From contig JAAKBF010000250.1 in NCBI GenBank assembly GCA_012656075.1, positions 1 to 64,000 of the forward strand: 64,000 nucleotides of DNA, given 5' to 3'. Below the pieces are notes generated by a model that worked only from the letters and a program-made list of their open reading frames with translations, did not search any database and was not told the origin of the DNA. Source of the stretch: Phytophthora hibernalis. Its lineage: Eukaryota > Oomycota > Peronosporomycetes > Peronosporales > Peronosporaceae. Position numbers and translations under genes: made by a program. Below, piece by piece: positions 1-9,518 of the stretch (position 1 is its first letter; every line of letters begins with the position of its first letter).

Positions 1-384
1 ACCGATGAAGAAATAATGGTTAACCCAATATCTGCTAATTAATACTAATTTTTGTATTCGTAAAACGTGCATATTTGTTTTATTTTAGTCCGGCTTCCGC
101 ATCACATCCGCGCGATTTGCGTGGTTTTGGAATGCGGTTCACAACGTAAAGCATGCATATTTGCTTGGTTTTACATTCTCTTCCGAACGATATGTAATTG
201 GTCGAAATTAGAAACGATCACCTGTCTGGCGACTCATCCAAAATATTCTGGCAACTAAACCAAAAAAATGAAATTTTCACGGACAAACTCGTGCGTAATT
301 ACGTTGTCAGTGTTTGCATTTTTACGAGCGGCCGCCATCATTTGCAAAGTTCTCCCAACCTAGGGCGATCGTTTCTACGGGCGA

Positions 385-515
385 GGCGGTTAGCGTCGCT
401 GTGGTGCCCGCAGGCGGCTCCGGTTCAAGTCCCGGCGGCCTCAATTTTGCGTGAGGGCTGCGTGAGGTGCGTGGTGTTACTGCTATCGTTTTGCGATGTG
501 TGGAGTGATTGTCAT
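385..515 (+). repeat. tRNA-derived SINE, 5'-truncated copy
   Basis: The segment ends in a tRNA-like 3' half with a B box (GGTTCAAGTCC at 422-432) followed by CGGCGGCCTC and a unique tail. The same tail, with small changes, follows the second copy at 583-734. The A-box side is only partly recognisable here. tRNA-derived SINEs are known from Phytophthora genomes; calling this a SINE and not a functional tRNA is my inference from the shared non-tRNA tail and the poor cloverleaf. Confidence 0.65.
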
Positions 516-582
516 ACGTTTGGTTGCTGTATTGTAGACGATGGGGTGTCCACAAAGCTGGTGTGAGCTGTGGTGATGTACT

Positions 583-734
583 GGCTCGCCATAGCTCAGT
601 GGTGATCTCGTTTGTGTCGCTGTGGTTCGCGCAAGTGGCTTCGATTCAATCCCGGCGGCCTCAATTTTGCGTGAGAGCTGTGTGAGGTGCGTGCTGCTAT
701 TGCTATCATTTTGCGGTGTGTGGAGTGATTGTCA
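583..734 (+). repeat. tRNA-derived SINE, fuller copy
   Basis: It begins GGCTCGCC and has an A box TAGCTCAGTGG (592-602) and a degenerate B box GATTCAATCC (643-652). A tail shared with the copy at 385-515 follows, starting TCAATTTTGCGTGAG and ending TGGAGTGATTGTCA. Both copies lie in the same orientation within 350 bp. The B box has drifted, so this copy is probably not transcribed by RNA polymerase III. Confidence 0.7.
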
Positions 735-1734
735 ATCCCCACGCAAGCTTTCGCTGTAGACTGTACCGCAACGTGTACTAGTACATTTCCAACGCCGCAC
801 CCGATGTCGCCAAAAATGTCGTTAGCAGGCACACTCAACGCAGCAAGCAGATTTGACCCCAATAGTAGCAATCTCCCCAGCATTTAAATGGCTCTTTCCT
901 GCTGTCTCTAAGCGCAACGACTGAGAATTATATAGTTGCTAAAAACTTTTACAATTCCATATCAGAAACAATGTTAGATTTAGAATTGTGCGAACCAAAT
1001 TGTAAAATGCCAAGATCCCATAATCCTAAAAAACGACCGTGTTGTTACAACATACGCATGAAATCAAATCGAATAGAACGTGTTATCAAATAACGACTTG
1101 CCAAATTTTCTACGCATTACTATTGTTCGTGTGCTGATACGAACACTCACACCCTCGCCGCAAGACGCTAGAAAAGAAACCTACTTGTCGACTTGCGTGC
1201 ATCCTTGTGGTCACCGTATACCATCACAAACACGGGTCCGTCTGAGCGCAGCCTCCCATCTTTCAATATTAGCACATCAATGTCACGAAGCACACATTTT
1301 TGTACCGTCGATGCACCTAATTAGTTCCGAAGGGGCTATGTCTTTCGGTATCTCTTGCCGCTGCAACCACGAATGCGCCATGACTTCTTGATCAAAATAT
1401 AGATGCGATGAACAAAATAATGTGCTGCTTCTATACGCTCAACCAATCAGAGGTGCCACAATATAGGACGACCCACGACCAGGAAGGACGCTGTATTGGC
1501 CACCACCACTCTCTGCGGACTGGGGCAATGAGATCTATCTCCCCGAAGAATTGACGGCGGGGGGTGCAAGCTGACGAATTGAATAGTGAGGATGCTAGGA
1601 GTAGCTTGGTCAGAAGGCAATCTATTAAAGAATGCTCGGCACAAAAGCACGCATGTAACGAATGGCGCCAAGGAACCGAAGCACGCAAGCAAACAATGAA
1701 ATGTCTTCGCCATCGAAACAAGCAAACAATGTAA
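735..1734. other. Intergenic, no gene recognised
   Basis: About 1 kb without a convincing coding region. Open frames here are short, overlap on both strands and resemble no family I know. The flanks are SINE copies on one side and hAT debris on the other, so it is probably old repeat-derived spacer. Confidence 0.5.
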
Positions 1735-2160
1735 CCAACCCTTCAGTGTGGGATCAAAGTCGGTGAGTGCAGAAGAAACCTCCTCCGTGATCTCCTTGAG
1801 ATCGTGCTTCTCCGCTATAAAAACAACTTGCTTGTACTTGAATTGAAGCGTTTGGATCGCTCATCACGCTCATGTGTGGCAATAGATTTCAGGAAGTCGA
1901 TGTGGGCGTCGGCTGTGTGCTGAGGGTCCTCGTCGGTGGCTTCTTTATCCAGTAGTGGCACCATTGCCTGCAACACCATCTCAGACTTGCCGTCATGTCC
2001 GGAAACAGCGAAAATGGCCAAAACATGTTCGCTCTTGAACGTCCACCCGTCTAATATGATACCAAATTTGTCAGGTAATAAGTCAATTAGCTCACGTAGG
2101 ACCTCACAGACCACAGTGTCGGCGTACTTCTCTGTTCCACATGAATATGCAGTAGATTGT
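1735..2160 (-). pseudogene. hAT/BED-type transposase fragment
   Basis: The minus strand encodes an open stretch with the motif GIILDGWTFKSEHVLAIFAV, followed by an acidic region with ADAHIDFLKSIA. This matches the central part of the hAT-like BED-finger transposases common in oomycetes (consensus xFDGWTxxxEHYLAIFA). The downstream catalytic half is missing, and the frame becomes poor below about 1815, although a related frame (AEKHDLKEITEEV) continues to about 1735. A BED finger lies on the same strand at 4305-4571, so the two may be halves of one element split by later insertions. No complete transposase can be assembled. Confidence 0.6.
2124..2154. repeat. 31-bp perfect inverted repeat, left arm
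   Basis: The 31 bases are found again, exactly reverse-complemented, at 4138-4168. Here they lie inside the hAT-like coding stretch and read YSCGTEK on the minus strand. The arms bracket the mariner-type element. Similarity stops abruptly at both edges, so this is a discrete 31-bp unit and not two long related copies. Confidence 0.8.
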
Positions 2161-2510
2161 CCAACATGAATTTGATGTGGTCTACATAAGTGTGTCGATT
2201 GGTTAAAATGGCAAGTCTGAGTCCTCGCTTAAATCGGAGGTCGACGATCTCCAATCGTTCGTCGTTCATTCACCCTTTTCCCGAGCCTCACGCCGACCAA
2301 GTGTATGCCCGAAAAACCTGGCCGAGCAGACCTGTCGCCGGAAACGAAGGTATCCGTGGATTTGTTCCTAGTGGACCTGGCCGCGCGTAGGATTGGTGCC
2401 TCGGCAGCAGTTGCCGCTGCTGTCGAGGCATTTTCACTGTGCGGACGATCTGCTTGGAAGTTGTGGTTGAACCGCAACAACGTGGCCGCTCTGATTTGCC
2501 CCCTCGTAGC

Positions 2511-3678
2511 AAGATGTCCCCCAAGAAGAAGAAGCTGACGAAGATCGAGGTGGCCGCCTTGATTGCTGCGGTGACCCTCTCTGAGAGGCAATCCCTGATG
2601 TCTCTCGCGAAGGCATGTGGCATTCCCACAACGTCGCTGTGGCGGTATATGAAAGGAGGTTGGCTTCGACGTGCAGTATCTCGCGTCAAGCTCACACTGA
2701 CGGAGACGCACAGGTTCCGTCGGTTGCATTACTGCTTAGTGCATGTGCAGCGATCTATTGGTAGGACCAGTTGTATTACTCGCTGCTATTGTACTAACTC
2801 AAAAATAAATTTGTTGTATAGGAGGCTCGAGCAAAATGCAGCACATGTACGATGTTGTGCATTTTGGCGAAAAATGGTTCAATCTCTACAAAGGAAACGC
2901 AAAATTTTATTTGACACCCGACGAGGGGTTACCGTACCGATATTTTCCATACAAACGCTACATTGGTAAGGTAATGTTTCTAGCGGCCATTGCACGACCT
3001 CGCTACAACGGCCGAACCAGGAAGCTGTTCGATGGCAAGATTGGCATCTGGCCAATTGTAGAGCAAGCCCCGGCTCAGCGTTCGTCCAGTAACCGCTTGA
3101 AGGGAACGCTCGTTACCAAGAATGTCAGCATGACACGAAAACGCTACAAAAATGCTGATTGAGCAGGTTTACCCTGCTATCCGGAAGAAATGGCCTGGTA
3201 AGACTAAAAAGTGTTGTACTTTGCAGTTTTGGTCTAACTTGTTCATGTTACTGTTGTAGGACGAAAAACTAGAGTTGTGCAAGTTCAACAAGACAATGCT
3301 GGGCCGCACGTCTCTCCATACGACAAAGATATCGTGGAGGCCGGTGAGCAGGGTGGCTGGAACATAGAGCTCGTATGCCAGCCACCACGCTCGCGGGATC
3401 TTAATGCGCTGGATTTGGGCATCTTCAATGCCATACAAGCGCTTCAGCTAAAGCACACGACTAAGAACTTGGACGGACTTATCTACGCCGTCTCCCAAGC
3501 CTTCAACAGTCTCCCCCGCCACTATCGACAGTGTTTTGTAACACTGCAGAAGGTGATGCAGTCGGGTATCAAGAGTGGTGGGGGCAATGACTACAAGCTA
3601 CCCCGCGTTCGAAAAGAGCATATCCATGGCCCCGCGATGCCTTCAGCGCTGCCAGTTGAAGAGGAGGTGGTGGATTAA
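2511..3678 (+). pseudogene. Mariner-type transposase with two introns, inactive
   Basis: This is an IS630/Tc1/mariner superfamily transposase. Exon 1 (from ATG near 2515, MSPKKKKLTKIEV) holds a helix-turn-helix (SLAKACGIPTTSLWRYM) and ends at 2760. Intron 2761-2821 (GT..AG, branch CTAAC) joins in frame to exon 2 with VVHFGEKWF. Intron 3198-3259 joins to exon 3 with QQDNAGPHV and QPPRSRDLNALDLGIF, which hold the second and third catalytic Asp. The first catalytic Asp of the family motif VHIDEKWF is Gly here. The frame is also broken between 3145 and 3155, giving a stop at 3160. The Gly change means the protein would be dead even if the frame break were a sequencing error. Introns inside a DNA-transposon gene fit a vertically maintained oomycete family. 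Confidence 0.8.
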
Positions 3679-4304
3679 GGGTTTTCGGAGCTAGATAAAT
3701 TGATGTAGCCATCCCTTAAATCATAGGATCAGCCAAACTAAATATTAAGCTTTGACAACAGGAGCACCTGATTGGTTATTAATAAAAGCCATTCGAGCCG
3801 ACTTTTGCCAAATGACAAGGAATGGCAGGCAAACAAACGCAGGGCAGAACTCACGCAAAACAGCGTTATGAGCGCTGAAACGAGTGTAGTCAATAGAGAA
3901 GGTTCAGAGGAACACACCATAACTTTTGACTCGGCATCGGTAAATATTCGATGAATTACGTAGAAAAGCGTGAGCCTCTCTGAAAAAGGGCCTCTTAACC
4001 TCGTGTTATTTCCTCAAAACTGTCGTTAGCGCCTTCTAAAAAATTCAGCAGCAAGCACGTACGCAGGCGCATTTGTATGCTGCACGCAGCTCTCGAATCT
4101 GCTCATTAATTCAAAAAATATGAGCGATTATTTTTTTTACTGCATATTCATGTGGAACAGAGAAGTACTTGAGTAGCATGCCATCGCAAATTGGAGCGGG
4201 CTTCGTATAGAGGTGTGTGATAGGACACTCACAAAATTGAACGGGAGATTTGCTTCGACAATCCACTCCATCCATGCTAAAACCTTAGCGCTCTTCCCAT
4301 CGAC
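3679..4304. other. Spacer between transposon remnants
   Basis: AT-rich, without a convincing gene. It contains the right arm of the 31-bp inverted repeat and a T-rich run just before it. I see no terminal inverted repeats that would delimit the mariner-type element. Confidence 0.5.
4138..4168. repeat. 31-bp perfect inverted repeat, right arm
   Basis: Exact reverse complement of 2124-2154. It follows a run of T and sits in noncoding sequence between the mariner-type remnant and the BED-finger fragment. No target-site duplication is visible next to either arm. Confidence 0.8.
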
Positions 4305-4571
4305 TTAGCTGAGCACAATGCCGTTGTTGCCACCACAGAAACTAGACTCCACGCTCTGAAAATAAGGGTGCTGACTTCTGATGTGGTTCATCAGGTTGGA
4401 GGTTCCCCGCTTGGCTTCTTGCTTGCGACGAACCCCGCAACGACACAGGAAGAACAAAATTTCAGTCGGCTCATCGTTGATGTCTTGCATGGTCTTGAAG
4501 AAAACAGCGCACACCTGCCTGTTTCCGAAGTCGATGGCCTTGAGCTTCTGAGGAGATTGAAGGCAGTCCAT
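4305..4571 (-). pseudogene. BED-type zinc-finger fragment of a hAT-like transposase
   Basis: The minus strand encodes 88 residues with FFLCRCGVRRKQEAKRG followed by SNLMNHIRSQHPYF. This gives the BED pattern of two Cys, then His-x5-His, typical of the N-terminal DNA-binding finger of hAT-like transposases in oomycetes. Nothing recognisable as the catalytic domain follows directly. The matching central domain is 2 kb away at 1735-2160 on the same strand, beyond the mariner-type insertion. An overlapping 125-residue open frame on the plus strand (4368-4745) is antisense to the finger and is not supported as a gene. This is most likely a decayed element. Confidence 0.65.
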
Positions 4572-5149
4572 CCCGGCGATGCCAAAGTGAAAATGAAAGC
4601 AATGATGTCTCTGATGTCCGTCGGGAAGACAGACGGTAGCGCACTCGCGCGGATGACTGATTGTGCTAATTTACAAGGGATGGGTGATTTCATTGATCAA
4701 AACCCCCATTTGGGTACCTATGATTGGGTGAAATTCGTCAGATGACATCGTTAAAAATTATACAATGCGGATAGTCTTGCACAATCAATTAATGTAGGTC
4801 TGTGCATCGCAGACAATTTTGACTCAAATGTCCAGTCTTTGGTCATCCCCACATGTTTGATATCAAACCTTAGTACCGGGGGGTAAACAACAACGGCGGG
4901 TTCAAGACTTCAACGAAGTGGATGTTTGGCAGGTTGAAGGAAGGGTCGGGGATAGGAACAATACCAAGACGTTCCTAAAGAATCGGAGCGGGGACATACC
5001 TGCCTGAAATTGGAGGGAGGTGAGCGTGAGCGTCATACGTATCTGTCCGATAAAAATATCCAGAGAAACACGCAAGACTGCGTGTGCGACACCGTACACG
5101 CTTAGGACAGAAAACAATTATTCAATCACAGGAGCAACTTCCAGTCCTA
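4572..5149. other. Spacer, no gene recognised
   Basis: Open frames are short and resemble nothing I know. A minus-strand stretch near 4900-4990 reads VPIPDPSFNLPNIHFVEVL, which looks protein-like, but I cannot assign it and it has no start or supporting context. Confidence 0.4.
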
Positions 5150-6500
5150 GCGACACCTTTTATTAAAGGCTGGCGTTAGCGTCCAGGTTTCCCAGATGAT
5201 TACATATGGTTAGGTTTACTCAGATACAGGTAAAGTTCACGTTTCTGTCCAGGCTTGTTCCAGGTCTCCGTTTGGAGCATGAGAAGGTGCGTTCAGCTCC
5301 GATATATTACCGGTCTAAATATTAAACAGGTATCGAGATCTCCAAATACCTGGAATAGTCATGTGTGCTCTACATGAGCAAAAGTGAAAGTGGCGGGGGC
5401 ACCCCCTGTCGGCATGGTCTACGGGTTTTGATTGGCGCGATCACGTCCAGGTATGGTCCAGGAATTCTCCAGGTAATGTCTACGTTCATAGCGAACAAGT
5501 ATAGTCTAGGTATTGTCCAGGTAAAGATCATGTATTATGAAAGTTGTAGCTTCAACGAGCACAGTCAAAGCGGTTCATCTCTCTCAGTCTTAGCGACGCT
5601 TCGTCAGAATGGCGTGCAACATCGACCAACACATCTTGGTGATTCCAGCGTCGGACACATCACTCACGTACAGGCCAACCATGTGTGCAGATATACTTGC
5701 GTTGATATGGACCAGCTGCCGCCGGTACAAGGGAATATCCTCTTCAGGAACGCCTTGGTACTGAACCTGTGACTTGAGCGCGGCATTGCGTCGATCGATG
5801 CTTATCACCTCCTTCACCACGAGAAGCTGCCGGGTGTCCTTCATGTACTGCTGCAACGACTGCTCGAACTCGGGCCACGACTTGTGATCACGCAGGAACG
5901 GCGGGACCGACACTAGCTCATCCTCTTCCACATGCTCGGCCGAGCGTTTCTTCCCTTTGCGCTGCTTTGCAGCGTCCCATGGACGCACTTATGCAGCTTG
6001 TTTCTCCTCCGCACCCTCTGAGTCTTGGATCGCGGCAGCTGCAGGACCTTCCGCCTCCTTCCCCACCGCCTCTTCTTCAATGCCGCCCTCTGAATCCTTC
6101 TTCTCCTCCTCTGCATCGCCATCTTCTTTGTGGCGAAGTCGACGGGCATTCTCCAACGCGGCGGCTCTCTCAGACCGTGTGCGTGCTTCTGCGACGCTCG
6201 CTACGCGTGTCGCCTCCTGCGCACGAGCTTCTTCCTCTCTGCGCGCTTCCTCTGCCATCTGGGCCTTGATCTGCGCCGTCTTGTGCTTGCGCGCCATGGC
6301 GGTTCGCTGCGGCTCCGCGGAGAAGTGCCGGAGCAACTGCCGCGTGGCGTGCTTTTGACTGGATGAGTGGCTGACAGCCGAGAGAAAATACGAGATGTGG
6401 TAATAAACAGTTTAATTTATACCTGGATGATACCTGGAGCGAATACCTGATGAATACCTGTCCATTGAAACCTGGACGGGAACGTTGCCCTTTATTAAAT
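5150..6500. mobile_element. MULE-like DNA element with inverted subterminal repeats
   Basis: The two ends are imperfect inverted repeats. The left end at about 5156-5190 (..AAAGGCTGGCGTTAGCG..) pairs with the right end at 6468-6500 (AACCTGGACGGGAACG..). Inside the left end, TCCAGGT or a close variant recurs about eight times between 5185 and 5530. Inside the right end, its reverse complement ACCTGGA recurs several times between 6420 and 6476. Oppositely oriented subterminal arrays are typical transposase-binding sites. Between them lies a minus-strand frame with a FAR1/MULE-like N-terminal domain. Family placement is inference; the end structure is directly visible. Confidence 0.6.
5590..6336 (-). 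pseudogene. FAR1/MULE-like N-terminal domain protein, broken
   Basis: One minus-strand frame runs from 6336 to 5590 and is interrupted by a TAA at 5989-5991. The N-terminal part is a charged helix rich in Glu, Arg and Ala (MARKHKTAQIKAQMAEEARR..). After the stop the frame continues with KGKKRSAEHVEEDE and then SWPEFEQSLQQYMKDTRQ and SIDRRNAALKS. The pattern SW-x-EFE..Y..ET/DT..V..RN resembles the N-terminal DNA-binding segment of the MULE/FAR1-type transposase-derived proteins abundant in Phytophthora. The MULE catalytic domain and SWIM finger are absent. Its position between inverted subterminal repeats supports a deleted, non-autonomous element. Confidence 0.5.
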
Positions 6501-6902
6501 ACTAACCTCGCAAGTTCTATGAGGTGAGCTCCGACCCGACAGATGAGCAGTTCACAAACTGGACACACTTCGAGTTTGACAAGTGCCATGCCACGTTGGT
6601 TCGTGAACTCGCTCACGAACCAGGAGGTCAGGTACGTTCATAACAGGGGAACTCCCGTAACGCATGGTCCTTCAATACCGAATCCCACCATCCAACCGAA
6701 TACTTCAGTCCACCCTCTCAATTTTCTGGTCCACCCAAAGTCGTAAAAGTGGAAAAACTGGTCCAATCCAATTAGGTGCGACCCGCAATAATTAAGAACC
6801 TCTCCACCCTGTCCAATCGCATACCTTTTTCCCGCGCAAGTCGGAAGAAGAGGATTCCCACCGAACGCGGAAACTGACCATCACTCTTTCCATTGAAGCG
6901 GC

Positions 6903-9249
6903 ATGAGCGACGACGCGATGCGCGCCGAGGTGGCGGCCAAGCTGCGAGCCGCCCAGCCGCCGCAGCAAACCGGCGGCCGCAAGCTGCTGCGCTGGGAGCC
7001 CGCGCGCTGGCAGCAGTTCGAGCGCACGCCGCAGTTCGCCGCGCGCGTCCAGAGCGCGCCCCTTCTGCCCATCCGCGCGCCGCTCTCGTCCATGTACGTG
7101 GCACCCAGCCCTTGTATACAAACTCCAAGTCACTTACACGTCCTATAATGCAGCTACGAGATCCACTTCTCGGCCAGGAAGAGCTACGCGCCGTCAGCGC
7201 TCATGGAGAAGCTCATCGCCCCGCGTTCAGGCTCCGTAGTGAACGTGGGGCTCGTGATTGACGCCACAGGCAGCGACACGTTCCTGCACGACGTCCAGTA
7301 CGAGCTGTTGGCTGTCTTTGGAGCTTCTGGAGGTGTTTTTGCTGACTGTGGAGTGTATAGGGAGTGGGACGACTGGGACGTGCAGTACGTGAAGCTGCAG
7401 GTGGATACGCCTGAAGGTAGGGCTGGGTGGGGTATGAGGTTGGAGGCTCTGGCTTATTGTTGGTTGATGCAGACGCTGAGAAGGACCGCGACGCCCATGA
7501 CGACGAGATGGTGCAGGCGTTTTGCAAGGCTGTGGCGAGTCACTTGCAGGGCGAGAGGAAAGACATGGACGTGGCGGTTTTTGGCGCGGAAGGATTCAAT
7601 TTTGTGGGTTTCCTCGTTGTGAGGTACGTAGCTGGATGATTTCTTGGTGGAGGAACTTTGCTGATGGATGTTGCAGCTTCTTGGTGGAGCACTGCGGATT
7701 GAGTCTGGACGCTGCGGTGGAAGAGTTTGCGGTGTCGGCACACCCTGGAATCTACTCGCGACACTATCTAGAGGTATGTTGTGGTGTGGAGTGTAAGGGA
7801 ATTGGGGTGCTAATTGATTGTTGGGTGAATGTAGCGACTGTACCGCAAGTATTTCAGCACGTTGCCGTCCGAGTCGACTCAGTTGGCTGTGCCTGCTCCC
7901 CGCGGTGGGAAAACGAAGAGACCCGCAAGCGCAAAAGCGAATCTTCTGTTGGGAATGAGGTGGTGACGGAACAGGACCGAGCGAATAAATTCGTGCCGAA
8001 GGAGAAGATCGCGGTACCAGGTGCTGCGTCAGCCAAGGCTTCATCAGCCAGCAATGGACAAGTAACGACGCCCGGCGGTTTTTCTGCTACTCCTCCTGTC
8101 TATAAACCACCTATGTACATTCCACCGGATCGCCAGGAGCAGCGCCCAGCGAAGCGTCGTAAAATCCGTTCGTGGATGGACGAGGTGCAGCCTTTAACCT
8201 ACGGCGAGGTAGTTGCCACCTCGTCGGAGGAGCACCAGAAGCTGATCAAGTCTTTGGAGAAGCTGACGGGCATTGAAGGATTCCCTGGATGCGAGGTAAG
8301 GAACGGGGCTTCATTAATTGTATTGTGAGAATCCCCCATCACTCACGCTCGTGTGGTGGTGCAGACTATTCCGTTTACAGCGACGCACGTTGCCGAAGGA
8401 GCATACAAGACTAAGGGGTGCTTGACCAAGTTGTATCTCGTCACCTGGCGGGCACGAGGGTGAGCTGCGTATTGTTCACTTCTTCGAGATCATGGCTGGA
8501 CATAACCACTGACTTGTTATTTTTGTTCAGCCGTCGCTGCCTTCTCTACGTGACTGCTGACGGAACGTACGTCGTATCTCGGGACATGACCTTCACAAAG
8601 GTTGAGATGAAGTTCCCGCGACGAAGGGCACCGGTACGTTGCATGCTTTTCCAGCGACTGCATCTGAACCGATACTGATTATGCTTAATTGTTGTGCAAC
8701 ATAGAACGAGTTCCAGACGAACACGTTGATCGATGGCCTCATCGTGGAAGACGAAGACCACGACGTGAAGGTAGCGCGATACCTCGCGTTCGACATCCTT
8801 TTCTTGGAGGGCACGCCGATTTGGCAGAAGAAGCTGGAAAAACGTCTGCAATGCTTACAAAACGAGATCATCGTGCCGCGCAAAAATGTACGTTTGTGAT
8901 GAAGTGTATGGACTAATTTCATGTCCAGTCAATTGACGTTGTCATGCATGGGATGCTTGAACAGGACAAAACGTTCGACTACTCCAAGGAGCCCTTTCGC
9001 GTGCGTATGAAAGACCACTTCCGTCTGGGAAAGACAGAGTACATGCTGACAAAGTTCGCCAAAAGCGTTACGCACGAGGTGGACGGCGTCATTTACACCC
9101 CTACGGAGGCTCCGTACAATCTCGGCGGCTTCGAGAGCGACGAGCCTATTTTCAAGTTCGTTGCGAGTGAAGGTGGAGGTATCCCTGGCCTGGACGGAAG
9201 CATCTCGGAGAGGCGGCTTCTCCAGTACATCAACTCCATGCCCAAATGA
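6903..9249 (+). CDS. mRNA-capping-enzyme-like protein with lost catalytic motifs
   Basis: The architecture is that of the animal/plant-type two-domain capping enzyme (RNA triphosphatase plus guanylyltransferase). Ten exons: 6903-7093, 7154-7297, 7361-7416, 7473-7623, 7677-7773, 7835-8295, 8365-8459, 8531-8633, 8705-8887, 8965-9249. They sum to 588 residues if one A is missing in the run 7910-7913, where the frame shifts inside a linker. The triphosphatase fold is clear (VGLVIDATGSDTF, HPGIYSRHYLERLYRKYF), but the HCxxGxxR loop reads VFGAEGFNFVGFLVV, losing His, Cys and Arg. In the transferase half the KxDGxR motif reads RARGRR, so the GMP-accepting Lys is Arg; DGE reads DGL; only motif IV (VDGVIYTP) is well kept. 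The OB-fold is absent. It is probably a pseudoenzyme derived from a capping enzyme. Confidence 0.8.
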
Positions 9250-9518
9250 TCGGATAAAGCAATGCAGGTCAGCTTAGCACCATCCGTCCTTGGACGACCA
9301 CTAGGCAAGAGCAAAATAGTGCTCAAAAGAAGGTGGTACCCCACGCGAGAGTGAGTGAATCATTCGTCAGTCCATGTCATGCATGTAAGTAGTTGTGGGG
9401 TTCAGTGTGCGGTGCTTTTTGATACAGAGGCGTGGAAGAAAACTCAATGAAAGCGAACTTCGGGAAGTCGAAAACGAGTTCGAGTTGTGTGGCCGTATTA
9501 TCCTGTGTGGGTTTTGGA

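Noticed and set aside
422..432. Functional tRNA gene
   Set aside because: B-box present but no credible cloverleaf and a SINE tail follows; two copies share that tail.
4368..4745. 125-residue plus-strand open frame
   Set aside because: It is antisense to the BED zinc finger, which matches a family; the plus-strand frame matches nothing.
5957..6366. Several overlapping plus-strand open frames, Ser/Ala/Pro-rich
   Set aside because: They mirror the Glu/Arg/Ala-rich helix of the minus-strand FAR1-like frame; composition explains them.
6772..7133. GC-rich minus-strand open frames over the capping-like gene start
   Set aside because: Low-complexity Arg/Ala frames opposite a spliced gene whose exons join in phase.
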